Shown here: one piece after another, positions 7,987 through 16,814 of the stretch | Layout of the letters: each line of letters opens with the position of its first letter | How positions within the stretch are numbered: the stretch's first letter is position 1 | Origin: Pseudolabrys sp035718275 | GTDB lineage: Bacteria > Pseudomonadota > Alphaproteobacteria > Rhizobiales > Xanthobacteraceae | Direction of reading: 5' to 3' | DNA: 64,000 nt | Assembly: GCA_035718275.1 (NCBI GenBank) | Contig: DASTHI010000015.1 | Coordinates: 1 to 64,000 of the forward strand | Position numbers and translations under genes: made by a program | The notes under the pieces: generated by a model | Database searches by the model: none | Told to the model about the DNA's origin: nothing | The model's input: the letters and a program-made list of their open reading frames with translations, nothing else

Positions 7987-8772
7987 ATGTGCCGATCTCT
8001 GATTGCCTGGCTGACCCTGGTTCTCTTCCTTGGCGGTATTGCGCTAGCGGCATCGGAACAGCGCCCCCCGCCGCCAGGCGCTCCCGGAAACGCGCCCCGG
8101 CAATACACCCATTTCACGGCGGCTGAGCTCACGCGCGGATTTCTCGCACTGGCGTTCGGATCCGACCTGCGCATCGGGGCGAGGCCGCTCGGAATCCGCC
8201 GCTTCGATCATCCCATTCGCGCCCGCGTCGTTCCTGGAGGCAGCATCGATCGCTCGATCGAGATGTCACGCGTTGTGCAGGAGTATGCGCGCGAAATCCC
8301 GGGCCTGCATCTGAGCGAAACCCATGCTGCTGATGCCGACATCGAGATTCGATTGATCGACGAGCGGGACTTTCCCTCAGCCTTGCGCGAGGCGTTCGGC
8401 GCAAAGATTGCCAGGGCTTTCGTGGCGCGCACCGATCCGCAGTGCATGACCAGCGTTAAGTCGACGGCCGGCGGGCAGATCGTGCACTCCGTCTCATTCA
8501 TTATTGTCGACAAGGGTAACGATGTATTCCTCGACTGTGCATATCACGAGCTGCTCCATGCCTTCGGCCTGTCAAACCACGACCAGCGCAATCGCTGGAC
8601 CGCGCTGAACCAGAACCGGATGGTCGGATATCTCACCGTTTACGACCGCGCGCTGGTGAGCATCCTGTACGACGAGCGCATCACGCCCGGCATGACCGCC
8701 CGTGAGGCCCGGCGCGTCGTGCCCGCCGTGATTGCCGACCGGGGTCTCGCCACGTCGTTTGGCGCCAGATGA
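7987..8772 (+). CDS. DUF2927 secreted protein with HExxH metalloprotease-like motif
   Basis: 261 aa from ATG 7987, preceded by AGGGAAAC; an earlier ATG (7906) would place the signal peptide internally. The signal peptide (LIAWLTLVLFLGGIALA) predicts export. The mature region fits DUF2927: FTAAELTRGFLALAFG early, IEIRLID in the middle, and FLDCAYHELLHAFGLSNHD near residue 185. HELLH with a following Gly and NHD resembles the zinc site of metzincin-like peptidases, though the third His is one residue further than the canonical HExxHxxGxxH. Peptidase activity is inference. It ends 240 bp before glnK1. Confidence 0.8.
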   Translation: MCRSLIAWLTLVLFLGGIALAASEQRPPPPGAPGNAPRQYTHFTAAELTRGFLALAFGSDLRIGARPLGIRRFDHPIRARVVPGGSIDRSIEMSRVVQEYAREIPGLHLSETHAADADIEIRLIDERDFPSALREAFGAKIARAFVARTDPQCMTSVKSTAGGQIVHSVSFIIVDKGNDVFLDCAYHELLHAFGLSNHDQRNRWTALNQNRMVGYLTVYDRALVSILYDERITPGMTAREARRVVPAVIADRGLATSFGAR

Positions 8773-9010
8773 GGCAGCATTCCTGCCCAGCTTTGCGGTT
8801 CTGCGAAATTCTGGCTGTGGGTACAGCGACTTCTCCGCTTACGCTTCAGGCCGCCTCTCGCTAGCTTAGGTTGTTGCTCGTGCCGGCTCGCCCGATCGCG
8901 GGCGCATCTGCCGTGCACGGCTCCTTCGTCAACCAGGAATCGCGCGACGCAGGACGAATCAAAACGATATTGCAGAATGAGGACGCCTGCAGGCGCCGGG
9001 GGGAGTAACC

Positions 9011-9349
9011 ATGAAACTCGTCATCGCAGTCATTAAGCCGTTCAAGCTGGACGAGGTGCGCGAGGCCCTGACCCGAATCGGCATCCACGGAATGACTGTA
9101 TCGGAGGTCAAGGGCTATGGCCGTCAGAAGGGTCATACCGAGATTTATCGCGGTGCCGAATACGCGGTCAATTTTCTTCCGAAGTTGCGGCTCGAAATTG
9201 CCGTCGCCACCGAGCAGCTCGATCAGGTGATGGAGCAGCTCGCGGCGGCCGCTCGTACAGGCCAGATCGGCGACGGGAAAATCTTCGTCACGCCGATCGA
9301 GCACGCCGTGCGCATTCGCACCGGCGAGACGGATGTCGACGCACTCTGA
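9011..9349 (+). CDS. glnK: PII signal protein GlnK (first copy)
   Basis: 112 aa, exactly PII length. It begins MKLVIAVIKPFKLDEVREAL and has the T-loop GYGRQKGHTEIYRGAEYAV with Tyr51, the uridylylation site of GlnD, then the B-loop GQIGDGKIFV and the C-terminal RIRTGETD. PII senses ATP/ADP, 2-oxoglutarate and glutamine and gates AmtB. It is followed 30 bp later by amtB1, as in most bacteria. GGGGGAG lies just before ATG. I found no convincing sigma54 element in the 238 bp upstream. Confidence 0.97.
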   Translation: MKLVIAVIKPFKLDEVREALTRIGIHGMTVSEVKGYGRQKGHTEIYRGAEYAVNFLPKLRLEIAVATEQLDQVMEQLAAAARTGQIGDGKIFVTPIEHAVRIRTGETDVDAL

Positions 9350-9379
9350 AAAACAGCAGATGACAGTGGAGACAGAACT

Positions 9380-10690
9380 ATGAAACAGGCATTCCTGCGT
9401 CTTGCTGCAGCCGCAATTGCAGCGGCCATCGCGTCGCCCGCATTCGCGCAAGACTCCAAGATCGACCCGGCAGACACGGCATGGATGATCGGAGCAACAG
9501 GCCTTGTGCTCATGATGACCATACCGGGACTGGCGCTATTTTACGCGGGCATGGTGCGCAAGAAAAATGTCCTGGCCACAATGGCGCAAAGTCTTGCGGC
9601 GACCTTTTTGGTTTCCATGCTGTGGGCGCTGCTCGGCTACAGCCTGACCTTCACTGGCGAGGGCGCATTCATCGGAACGCTTGATCGGATCTTTCTCAGC
9701 GGGGTGACGCTCGATGCGGTATCGCCGCTTGCAAAGACAATTCCCGAAAGCCTCTTCATGATCTACCAGATGACCTTCGCGGTGATAACCGTGGCGCTGG
9801 TCGCAGGCTCTCTCGCGGATCGACTACAGTTCTCGGCCTTCCTGCTGTTCTGCGTCTTCTGGCTGTTCTTGGTCTATGTCCCGATCGCGCACTGGGTGTG
9901 GGGCGGCGGGTTCCTCGGTACCTACGGGCTTCTGGATTTTGCGGGCGGCACGGTCGTGCATCTTAATGCAGGAGTCGCCGGCCTGGTGGGCGCCTATGTG
10001 CTTGGCGCGCGGCGCGGCTATGGAAGCGAAAACCTTGCGCCCTATGACCTCACGCTGGCCGTGATCGGCACCGGGCTGCTCTGGGTGGGTTGGTTCGGGT
10101 TCAACGGCGGCTCGGCGCTGGGCGCGAATTCGCGTGCCGCAATGGCCATCGTGTCCACGCATCTCGCGGCGAGCGCGGGTGCGTTCACCTGGATGGCACT
10201 CGAATGGTGGACCCGCGGCAAGCCTTCCGTCCTCGGAATGATTTCTGGGGCGATTGCGGGACTAGGCACGATCACGCCGGCATCAGGTTTCGTACTTCCG
10301 ATGCAGGCTATCCTCATCGGCATCATCGCCGGCGGAATCTGCTTCTGGGCCTGCACCTGGCTCAAGCTGAGGATGGGTTATGACGATTCGCTCGACGTAT
10401 TCGGAGTGCACGGCATCGGCGGATTCACCGGCACGCTGCTCGCCGGCGTCTTTGCCGTCGGCGCGCTTTCTGCCACGCCGGAAACGCCCGGAGGCATACA
10501 TGGCTTGGTTGAGGGCAACCCACATCAGGTCGTGGCGCAACTCTACGGAATTGTAGTCACAGTCATATGGTCGGGAGCGGTGACGTTCATCATCCTCAAG
10601 GTCATCGGCGCGATCGTGCCGCTGCGCGTCAAGCCCGAAGAAGAGATCATGGGACTTGACGTGACGCTGCACGGCGAAGCGATCCAATAA
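9380..10690 (+). CDS. amtB: Ammonium transporter AmtB (first copy)
   Basis: 436 aa with an N-terminal signal peptide (AAAAIAAAIASPAFA) and about eleven transmembrane helices. Family landmarks are visible: AWMIGATGLVLMMTIPGLALFYAGMV at the first helix, FAGGTVVHLNAG with the first pore His, LLWVGWFGFNGGSALGAN, and DVFGVHGIGGFTG with the second pore His. It takes up ammonium or ammonia across the inner membrane and is blocked by GlnK. It forms an operon with glnK1. A hairpin at 10799-10826 may end the transcript. Confidence 0.97.
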   Translation: MKQAFLRLAAAAIAAAIASPAFAQDSKIDPADTAWMIGATGLVLMMTIPGLALFYAGMVRKKNVLATMAQSLAATFLVSMLWALLGYSLTFTGEGAFIGTLDRIFLSGVTLDAVSPLAKTIPESLFMIYQMTFAVITVALVAGSLADRLQFSAFLLFCVFWLFLVYVPIAHWVWGGGFLGTYGLLDFAGGTVVHLNAGVAGLVGAYVLGARRGYGSENLAPYDLTLAVIGTGLLWVGWFGFNGGSALGANSRAAMAIVSTHLAASAGAFTWMALEWWTRGKPSVLGMISGAIAGLGTITPASGFVLPMQAILIGIIAGGICFWACTWLKLRMGYDDSLDVFGVHGIGGFTGTLLAGVFAVGALSATPETPGGIHGLVEGNPHQVVAQLYGIVVTVIWSGAVTFIILKVIGAIVPLRVKPEEEIMGLDVTLHGEAIQ

Positions 10691-10798
10691 CTTGTCCGTT
10701 CGTTCCGAGCCGAATTTCCGGCGCGGAACTCCGTACGATTCCTTTGGCTAAAATTTGAGCAGCCGCCACTCTCGGTGACGCGGCTTTAAGCGCTGCTT

Positions 10799-10826
10799 TT
10801 CCGGCACACCCCGTGTTTCGCCGGAA
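10799..10826 (+). terminator. Hairpin after amtB1
   Basis: TTCCGGC (10799-10805) pairs with GCCGGAA (10820-10826). The loop contains a second small ACAC/GTGT pairing. No clean T-run follows, so termination strength is uncertain. Confidence 0.45.
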
Positions 10827-10876
10827 CCGCGAAACTTTCCTCTTCATCTCAACGGGCTAGGCGTAGGCGCGCACTC

Positions 10877-10892
10877 TGGCACGACGTTTGAT
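10877..10892 (+). promoter_or_regulatory. Sigma54-like promoter for glnK2-amtB2
   Basis: TGGCACG-N4-TTGAT matches the sigma54 consensus TGGCACG-N4-TTGCW fully at the -24 block and at all but the C of the -12 block. It lies about 100 bp before the glnK2 start. Nitrogen-controlled glnK-amtB units are usually driven by RpoN and NtrC, so the position is sensible. I did not find a clear NtrC dyad. Confidence 0.5.
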
Positions 10893-10995
10893 TCCTCCAG
10901 ACCGGCTCGCCTGCAAAATACGCTTTGCACGCGGCTCAGTGTCTGCGCCCGCACTGCCTAATCAAAGCAATCGGGCCCAAGCGGGGATCAAATCC

Positions 10996-11334
10996 ATGAA
11001 GATCGTCATGGCCGTCATCAAACCTTTCAAACTCGACGAGGTCCGCGAGGCCCTCACTTCAATCGGCATTCAGGGACTGACCGTCACCGAGGTCAAAGGC
11101 TATGGGCGGCAGAAAGGCCATACCGAAATCTACCGCGGCGCCGAATACGCGGTGAGCTTCTTGCCCAAGATCAAGATCGAGGTGGCCGTTGAGACCAGGC
11201 AGGTCGACAAGGTGATCGCAGCCATAACCGGCGCCGCGAAAACCGGGCAGATCGGCGACGGAAAAATCTTCGTCGTCCCTCTGGAAAACGCGGTGCGCAT
11301 CCGCACCGGCGAGACCGATGTCGCCGCGCTTTAG
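10996..11334 (+). CDS. glnK: PII signal protein GlnK (second copy)
   Basis: 112 aa from ATG 10996; an upstream in-frame extension to 10888 has no ribosome site and crosses the promoter region. It is near-identical in layout to the first copy: MKIVMAVIKPFKLDEVREAL, the T-loop GHTEIYRGAEYAV with Tyr51, GQIGDGKIFV and RIRTGETDVAAL. Differences cluster in the helix after the T-loop (KIKIEVAVETRQVDKVIAAI). It is 32 bp upstream of amtB2 and follows a sigma54-like element. The pair probably arose by tandem duplication; whether each PII prefers its own transporter is not visible. Confidence 0.97.
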   Translation: MKIVMAVIKPFKLDEVREALTSIGIQGLTVTEVKGYGRQKGHTEIYRGAEYAVSFLPKIKIEVAVETRQVDKVIAAITGAAKTGQIGDGKIFVVPLENAVRIRTGETDVAAL

Positions 11335-11366
11335 CAATCGCGCAATCGCTTTCACAGGAGTAAGCC

Positions 11367-12839
11367 ATGACGTTCAAACCGACTTCCCGCGTATTGCCGG
11401 GGCTCATCGCGCTTGCCGCAGGCCTTCTGGTCTCCGGCTTGGCGTTCGGGCAAGGACCAACTGCTGCGCCGCCGGCGCCGACTTTCAACAAAGGAGATAA
11501 TGCGTGGATGCTGGTCTCCACGGTGCTCGTACTGCTCATGACAATTCCAGGTCTTGCCCTGTTTTACGGAGGCATGGTGCGCAGCAAGAACATGCTGTCG
11601 GTTCTTGCACACGTGTTCTACAGCGTCTGCATCGTCATTCTGATCTGGGTCACCTACGGGTACAGCCTCGCCTTCACCGGAGGCTCCGCCTACATCGGCG
11701 GTCTTTCCAAAATGTTTCTCATGGGGGTTACAACCGACTCGCAGGCGGCGACCTTCTCCAACGGCGTCACCATTCACGAGTTCATCTATATCTGTTTTCA
11801 GATGACTTTCGCCGCGATCACGCCAGCGCTGATCGTCGGCGCCTTCGCCGAGCGGATCAGGTTTTCCGCAGTGGCGCTTTTCATTCCGCTGTGGGTTACG
11901 TTCATCTATTTTCCGATCGCTCACATGGTCTGGTACTGGGCCGGCCCGGATGCGATCACCGAAGCTGCTAAAGCCGTTGCGGCGGCAGCCACGCCAGAGG
12001 CCAAGGCAAAGGCGCAGGCTGCGCTCGATGCCGTGATGTCCGACGCCGGGCAGGTGTTCCTCTGGGGCGCGATCGACTTTGCCGGCGGCACCGTCGTCCA
12101 CATCAATGCAGGCATCGCAGGTCTCGTCGGCGCATTGCTGATCGGCAAGCGCACCGGATACGGCCGGGAGGTGCTCGCTCCGCACTCGCTGACCATGACC
12201 ATGATCGGAGCCTCGCTGCTATGGGTCGGCTGGTTCGGCTTCAATGCCGGATCCAATCTCGAGGCGAATGGCGGCGCGGCGCTGGCAATGCTCAACTCCT
12301 TCGTCGCGACCGCCGCGGCCGCGATGTCCTGGATGTTCATCGAGTGGATGGCGAAGGGTAAACCGTCTCTGCTCGGTGCGCTTTCCGGCTGCATTGCCGG
12401 CCTGGTCGCGGTCACTCCTGCAGCGGGATTTTCCGGCCCAATGGGAGCGATCGTGCTTGGACTGATCGTCGGCGTGGTATGCTTTTTCGCCTGCACGTCG
12501 GTAAAGAACGCGCTCGGCTACGACGACTCTCTCGACGTATTCGGCGTACACTGTATCGGCGGCATTGTCGGCGCGATCGGCACCGGCATCCTGGTCAATC
12601 CGGCGCTCGGCGGTGCCGGCATCATGGATTACACGACCGGCAAGATCGCCGACTATGATCTCATCACGCAGGTGATCGCCCAGTGCAAGGGCGTGCTGAC
12701 GACTTTGATCTGGTCGGGGATAGGTTCTGCGATTCTCTACAAGGTGGTGGACACGGTTGTCGGGCTGCGCGTGAAGGTCGAGGCCGAGCGCGAAGGCCTC
12801 GACATCACCGAGCACGGCGAACGCGCTTACAGCATGTGA
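11367..12839 (+). CDS. amtB: Ammonium transporter AmtB (second copy, with extra periplasmic segment)
   Basis: 490 aa, about 54 longer than AmtB1. The signal peptide is GLIALAAGLLVSGLAFG. Conserved helices read NAWMLVSTVLVLLMTIPGLALFYGGMV, FAGGTVVHINAG and DVFGVHCIGGIVG, with both pore His residues. Between VWYWAGP and FLWGAIDFAGG lies an Ala/Lys/Glu-rich insert of about 40 residues absent from AmtB1; it falls in an extracytoplasmic loop. Similar inserts are known in Rhizobiales AmtB proteins. A strong ribosome site (CAGGAGTAAGCC) precedes ATG. An 11-bp hairpin at 12898-12927 lies downstream. Confidence 0.97.
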   Translation: MTFKPTSRVLPGLIALAAGLLVSGLAFGQGPTAAPPAPTFNKGDNAWMLVSTVLVLLMTIPGLALFYGGMVRSKNMLSVLAHVFYSVCIVILIWVTYGYSLAFTGGSAYIGGLSKMFLMGVTTDSQAATFSNGVTIHEFIYICFQMTFAAITPALIVGAFAERIRFSAVALFIPLWVTFIYFPIAHMVWYWAGPDAITEAAKAVAAAATPEAKAKAQAALDAVMSDAGQVFLWGAIDFAGGTVVHINAGIAGLVGALLIGKRTGYGREVLAPHSLTMTMIGASLLWVGWFGFNAGSNLEANGGAALAMLNSFVATAAAAMSWMFIEWMAKGKPSLLGALSGCIAGLVAVTPAAGFSGPMGAIVLGLIVGVVCFFACTSVKNALGYDDSLDVFGVHCIGGIVGAIGTGILVNPALGGAGIMDYTTGKIADYDLITQVIAQCKGVLTTLIWSGIGSAILYKVVDTVVGLRVKVEAEREGLDITEHGERAYSM

Positions 12840-12897
12840 GACCCATAGGCCCCACTTAGCGGCAGCGGCAGAACACCCCGGCGCTGTCCTTTCCGCC

Positions 12898-12927
12898 GAG
12901 ACCCCGGTTCGCATGGACCGGGGTCTC
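12898..12927 (+). terminator. 11-bp perfect hairpin after amtB2
   Basis: GAGACCCCGGT (12898-12908), an 8-nt loop, then ACCGGGGTCTC (12917-12927). It is very stable and sits about 60 bp after the amtB2 stop. There is no T-run, so it could also act as an RNA-stabilising 3' structure. Confidence 0.65.
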
Positions 12928-13038
12928 GCCGTGTGCGGCCTGCGTCCGGCTGCGTCGATGGTTAAACGGGTCTTAACCTCGCCCTCTTTATTGTGTCGAA
13001 ACCCTTGTGCGGCGGGGCCGGCCCCGCCTCGTAAACGC

Positions 13039-14256
13039 ATGTCCATGATGACCGCCAAGAGCGAGCCGTTATCCTTCACCGCTCCGGCGGGCGATTCCCG
13101 CTCTCCTTTTGTCCGCCTGACAGAGCTGATCGCCGGAATCGAGCCCGGCATGCCGGTCATCAATCTTTCCGTCGGAGAACCGCAGCACCCGGTGCCGTCC
13201 TTCGTGGGGCCGGTACTCGCCGCTCATATTGGCGATTTTGGCCGCTATCCGGCCAACAAGGGTATCGAGCCGTTCCGCCAGGCTGTGGCCGCGTGGCTTG
13301 CGGGCCGCTACACGCTTTCGCGGACCTTGGACCCCGAGAACGAGATCCTCGTCCTCAACGGCACGCGCGAAGGCCTCTTCCTCGCGGCCATCGCTGCAAA
13401 ACGCTGGGTCTCGCGGCGCGCCGGCCGTCCGGCCGTGCTAATCCCGAATCCGTTCTATGCTGCCTATGCCGCCGGCGCCCTCGCCGCCGGTTGCGAGCCT
13501 GTCTATCTGCCGGCGACACGCGCGAGCGGATTCCTGCCTGATCTCGACGCGCTCGATGAGGGGCTGCTGGCCCGTACCGTCGCCTGCTACATCGCTTCGC
13601 CGTCGAACCCCCAGGGTGCCGTCGCGGATCGGGACTATCTCGACCGGCTCGTCAAACTTGCCCGCCGCTTCGGATTCCTCGTCTTTGCTGACGAATGCTA
13701 CTGCGAAATCTACGGCAAGCATGCCCCGCCCGGCACCCTCGAGGCCGCCGGGCCGGATTTTGCAAACGTCGTCGTTTTCCACTCCTTATCCAAACGTTCA
13801 AACCTGCCGGGATTGCGCGTCGGCTTTGCCGCAGGCGACCGGCGATTTCTCGGCGCCTACATCGAATTGCGGAATGTCGCCGCGCCGCAGGTGCCGGTGC
13901 CCGCCCAATATGTTGCGATCGCAGCCTATCAGGACGAATCTCACGTGAAAGAAAACCGCAAGCTGTATTCTGCAAAGTTCGATCTTGCCGATCAGATCAT
14001 TGGCACTCGCTACGGTTATAGCCGTCCCGCAGGCGGCTTTTTTCTCTGGCTCGATGTTTCGAAACAGGGCGGAAGCGAGCTCGTGACGAAAAGGCTGTGG
14101 GCGGAAGCCGGCGTCCGGGTTGTCCCGGGATGTTATCTCGCGCGCGAGCAGGACAACGGAGACAATCCCGGTGCGGATTTCATTCGCGTCGCGATGGTCC
14201 AGGACCATGCCGTCACCGCCGAGGCGCTGCACCGCCTCGTCGCGGTGCTGGGCTGA
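13039..14256 (+). CDS. PLP-dependent aminotransferase, DapC-like
   Basis: 405 aa from ATG 13039; the frame stays open upstream but crosses the terminator hairpin. It is a fold-type I class I/II aminotransferase: INLSVGEPQHP at the start, LNGTREGLF (PLP phosphate), SPSNPQG, VFADECYCEIYG (Asp for the PLP ring N), and FHSLSKRSNLPGLRVGF with the Schiff-base Lys. The SLSKRSNLPG form is typical of succinyl-diaminopimelate aminotransferase (DapC) of the lysine and peptidoglycan pathway, but related aspartate-type enzymes share it. It is followed 12 bp later by ftsK, so co-transcription is likely. Confidence 0.85.
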   Translation: MSMMTAKSEPLSFTAPAGDSRSPFVRLTELIAGIEPGMPVINLSVGEPQHPVPSFVGPVLAAHIGDFGRYPANKGIEPFRQAVAAWLAGRYTLSRTLDPENEILVLNGTREGLFLAAIAAKRWVSRRAGRPAVLIPNPFYAAYAAGALAAGCEPVYLPATRASGFLPDLDALDEGLLARTVACYIASPSNPQGAVADRDYLDRLVKLARRFGFLVFADECYCEIYGKHAPPGTLEAAGPDFANVVVFHSLSKRSNLPGLRVGFAAGDRRFLGAYIELRNVAAPQVPVPAQYVAIAAYQDESHVKENRKLYSAKFDLADQIIGTRYGYSRPAGGFFLWLDVSKQGGSELVTKRLWAEAGVRVVPGCYLAREQDNGDNPGADFIRVAMVQDHAVTAEALHRLVAVLG

Positions 14257-14268
14257 GGGTGTAGTCAC

Positions 14269-16701
14269 ATGCGAGCCGCAGATCGCAGCCTCGACATCAT
14301 CGGTTTCATCGCAGACCATTTCCGCGATGTCATACGTCGTCGCCTTAGCGAACTCGCCGGCCTGGCGCTGCTCGCAATCGCCCTGCTCGGAGCGCTCGCC
14401 CTTGCCACGTGGTCGGTGCAGGATCCATCTCTCAGCCACGCGACGCAAAAACAGATCCACAATCTGCTCGGCTTCCCCGGGGCGGTCTTTGCCGACCTGG
14501 CCATGCAGTTGCTTGGCGTGAGCTCCATTCTGATTTTGGTGCCGGAAGCAGTGGTGGGCTGGAGATTGCTGTCGCACAGGCCAGTCGGCGAGAAATGGCG
14601 GAGCCTGCTATGGATCGCCGCGATATTCCTTGCAGCCGCTTTTGCCTCGACGCTGCCGCGTATCGGCACTTGGCCTCTTCCCACCGGACTCGGAGGCGTT
14701 GCCGGTGACGGGCTGCTGCGCGCCTGCGCGTCGGCATTCGGTGCGCAGGTTGCCGGCCTCACCCGACTATTGCTGAGCATCGTGTTCGCTGCCGCCACGG
14801 TGACGGCGCTGACTGTGGCTGCTGGTGGACGCCACAAGTCGAGGGGGTCCGTCGCTCGCAATCTCGATGATGAGGAAGAGGAGGAAGAAGATGGGGACGA
14901 GGAAGAAGACGATGATGAGGCCGAAGAACGCGGCTCGGCCTGGCTCGGAATGCTTGTCCACGCTTTGCTGAGCTGGAAAGCCAGAATCGGAAGACTCATC
15001 CGCGGCGATGTCCGTTCGCGTGCACTCTCCGCGGCACCACGCGGACCGCGGCACGAGCCGCGTTTCGACGGATCCGCGGGCCCGGATGAAGAAGAATTCG
15101 AGGACGATGAAGACGAGGAAGTCCCGGCGCCGCGCCGACGTACGGCCCCGCGCGCATCGACAAGGCGTTCCGGCAGCGGATATATGCTGCCCTCGCTTAA
15201 TCTTCTCGCCGCTCCCCGCTCGAACGAACGCACCACTCTGTCGCGCGACATCATCGATGCCAACGCCACGGCGCTTGAAAGCGTGCTGCAGGACTTCGGC
15301 GTTCGCGGTGAGATCATCAATGCCCGCCCCGGCCCGGTGGTAACGCTCTATGAACTCGAGCCGGCGCCCGGCATCAAGTCGTCCCGCGTGATCGGGCTTG
15401 CAGACGACATTGCACGATCGATGAGCGCGGTTTCGGCGCGCGTCGCAGTCGTCTCCGGACGCAATGCGATCGGCATCGAGTTGCCGAATCCGACGCGGGA
15501 AAAGGTCTATCTGCGCGAGTTGCTCACCGGCCTCGACTACAACGAGAGCGCGGCGAAATTGCCCCTCTGCCTCGGCAAGACCATCGGCGGCGAGTCCGTC
15601 ATCGTCGATCTTTCACGCATGCCGCATCTGCTGATCGCCGGTACAACCGGCTCCGGCAAGTCGGTTGCGATCAACACGATGATCCTGTCGCTGGTCTACA
15701 GGCTTCGGCCCGACCAGTGCAGACTCATAATGGTCGATCCGAAGATGCTCGAACTCTCGGTCTATGACGGGATCCCGCATCTGCTCACTCCCGTTGTCAC
15801 GGACCCGAAAAAAGCAGTAGTCGCGCTCAAATGGGCCGTTCGCGAGATGGAAGGCCGCTACAAGAAAATGTCGAAGCTCGGCGTGCGCAACGTCGACGGC
15901 TACAATGCGCGGGTTGCCGAAGCGAGGTCCAAGGGCGAGACGCTGACGCGAACCGTGCATACCGGCTACGACAAGGAGACCGGCGAGGCCATTTACGAAA
16001 AGGAAGAACTCGAACTCGAGCCGCTGCCATACCTGGTCGTCATCGTCGACGAGATGGCCGACCTGATGATGGTCGCGGGGAAAGACATCGAAGGGGCTAT
16101 CCAGCGCCTGGCGCAAATGGCGCGAGCAGCCGGCATTCACGTGATCCTTGCAACGCAGCGACCTTCGGTTGACGTCATCACCGGCACCATCAAGGCGAAT
16201 TTTCCGACGCGCATCTCGTTCCAGGTCACATCGAAGATCGATAGCCGCACGATTCTCGGCGAGCAAGGAGCGGAGCAACTTCTCGGGCAGGGTGACATGC
16301 TCTACATGGCCGGAGGCGGCCGCATCAGCCGCGTGCACGGTCCCTTCGTCTCGGACGAGGAAGTCGAGAAAGTAGTGCGCCATCTCAAGGCCCAGGGGTC
16401 ACCGGAATATCTGGAGGAAGTGACCGCCGGAGGCGAGGAAGACGAGGACGGCGGCGCCGTATTCGATGCGACCGGCATGGGACTCGCGGAGGGCGGCGAT
16501 CTCTATCAACAGGCGGTCGCGATCGTGAAGCGGGACCGCAAAGCTTCGACGTCCTACATCCAGCGCCGTCTGCAGATCGGTTATAATCGCGCGGCGACGA
16601 TCATGGAGCGCATGGAAGAAGAAGGGATCGTGGGGCAAGCCAACCACGCCGGGAAACGCGAAATCCTTATTCCCGAAAATCCGGCCGACGACCGCTATTG
16701 A
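14269..16701 (+). CDS. ftsK: DNA translocase FtsK
   Basis: 810 aa. The N-terminal ~190 residues hold four hydrophobic segments that anchor it at the division septum. The linker (about 195-330) is short and has two very acidic low-complexity stretches, around 197-225 and 270-285. The motor has alpha and beta parts with Walker A GTTGSGKS about residue 456-463 and Walker B LVVIVDEMADLMM about 590. The C-terminal winged-helix gamma domain (RRLQIGYNRAATIMERMEEEGIVG) reads KOPS sequences. FtsK pumps chromosome ends and activates XerCD at dif. The gene follows the aminotransferase by 12 bp. Confidence 0.97.
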   Translation: MRAADRSLDIIGFIADHFRDVIRRRLSELAGLALLAIALLGALALATWSVQDPSLSHATQKQIHNLLGFPGAVFADLAMQLLGVSSILILVPEAVVGWRLLSHRPVGEKWRSLLWIAAIFLAAAFASTLPRIGTWPLPTGLGGVAGDGLLRACASAFGAQVAGLTRLLLSIVFAAATVTALTVAAGGRHKSRGSVARNLDDEEEEEEDGDEEEDDDEAEERGSAWLGMLVHALLSWKARIGRLIRGDVRSRALSAAPRGPRHEPRFDGSAGPDEEEFEDDEDEEVPAPRRRTAPRASTRRSGSGYMLPSLNLLAAPRSNERTTLSRDIIDANATALESVLQDFGVRGEIINARPGPVVTLYELEPAPGIKSSRVIGLADDIARSMSAVSARVAVVSGRNAIGIELPNPTREKVYLRELLTGLDYNESAAKLPLCLGKTIGGESVIVDLSRMPHLLIAGTTGSGKSVAINTMILSLVYRLRPDQCRLIMVDPKMLELSVYDGIPHLLTPVVTDPKKAVVALKWAVREMEGRYKKMSKLGVRNVDGYNARVAEARSKGETLTRTVHTGYDKETGEAIYEKEELELEPLPYLVVIVDEMADLMMVAGKDIEGAIQRLAQMARAAGIHVILATQRPSVDVITGTIKANFPTRISFQVTSKIDSRTILGEQGAEQLLGQGDMLYMAGGGRISRVHGPFVSDEEVEKVVRHLKAQGSPEYLEEVTAGGEEDEDGGAVFDATGMGLAEGGDLYQQAVAIVKRDRKASTSYIQRRLQIGYNRAATIMERMEEEGIVGQANHAGKREILIPENPADDRY

Positions 16702-16702
16702 G

Positions 16703-16721
16703 AATCGCGCCGTTCGCGATT
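16703..16721 (+). terminator. Hairpin right after ftsK
   Basis: AATCGCG, a 5-nt loop and CGCGATT form a 7-bp stem directly after the ftsK stop. No T-run follows, so read-through into lolA is possible. Confidence 0.4.
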
Positions 16722-16814
16722 AAGCCCGCATGGGGCGGAGCCATGAGGCCGCGAAATCGCCACAGCCGGCCCATATAGGGCTGTCGATACTGCGGGGGCT
16801 GGCGGGAAGGATCA

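Larger units (their letters stand above)
10691..10995. other. Intergenic region between amtB1 and glnK2
   Basis: The 305-bp gap has no credible gene. It holds a terminator-like hairpin (10799-10826) and a sigma54-like element (10877-10892); the remaining ~100 bp is the leader of glnK2. It shows that the two glnK-amtB pairs are probably separate transcription units. Confidence 0.6.

Noticed and set aside
8773..9010. Sigma54 promoter for glnK1
   Set aside because: Near-matches have wrong GG-to-GC spacing (9 or 11 rather than 10).
12913..13038. N-terminal extension of the DapC-like aminotransferase
   Set aside because: It would cover part of the terminator hairpin and has no ribosome site; family alignment starts near 13039.
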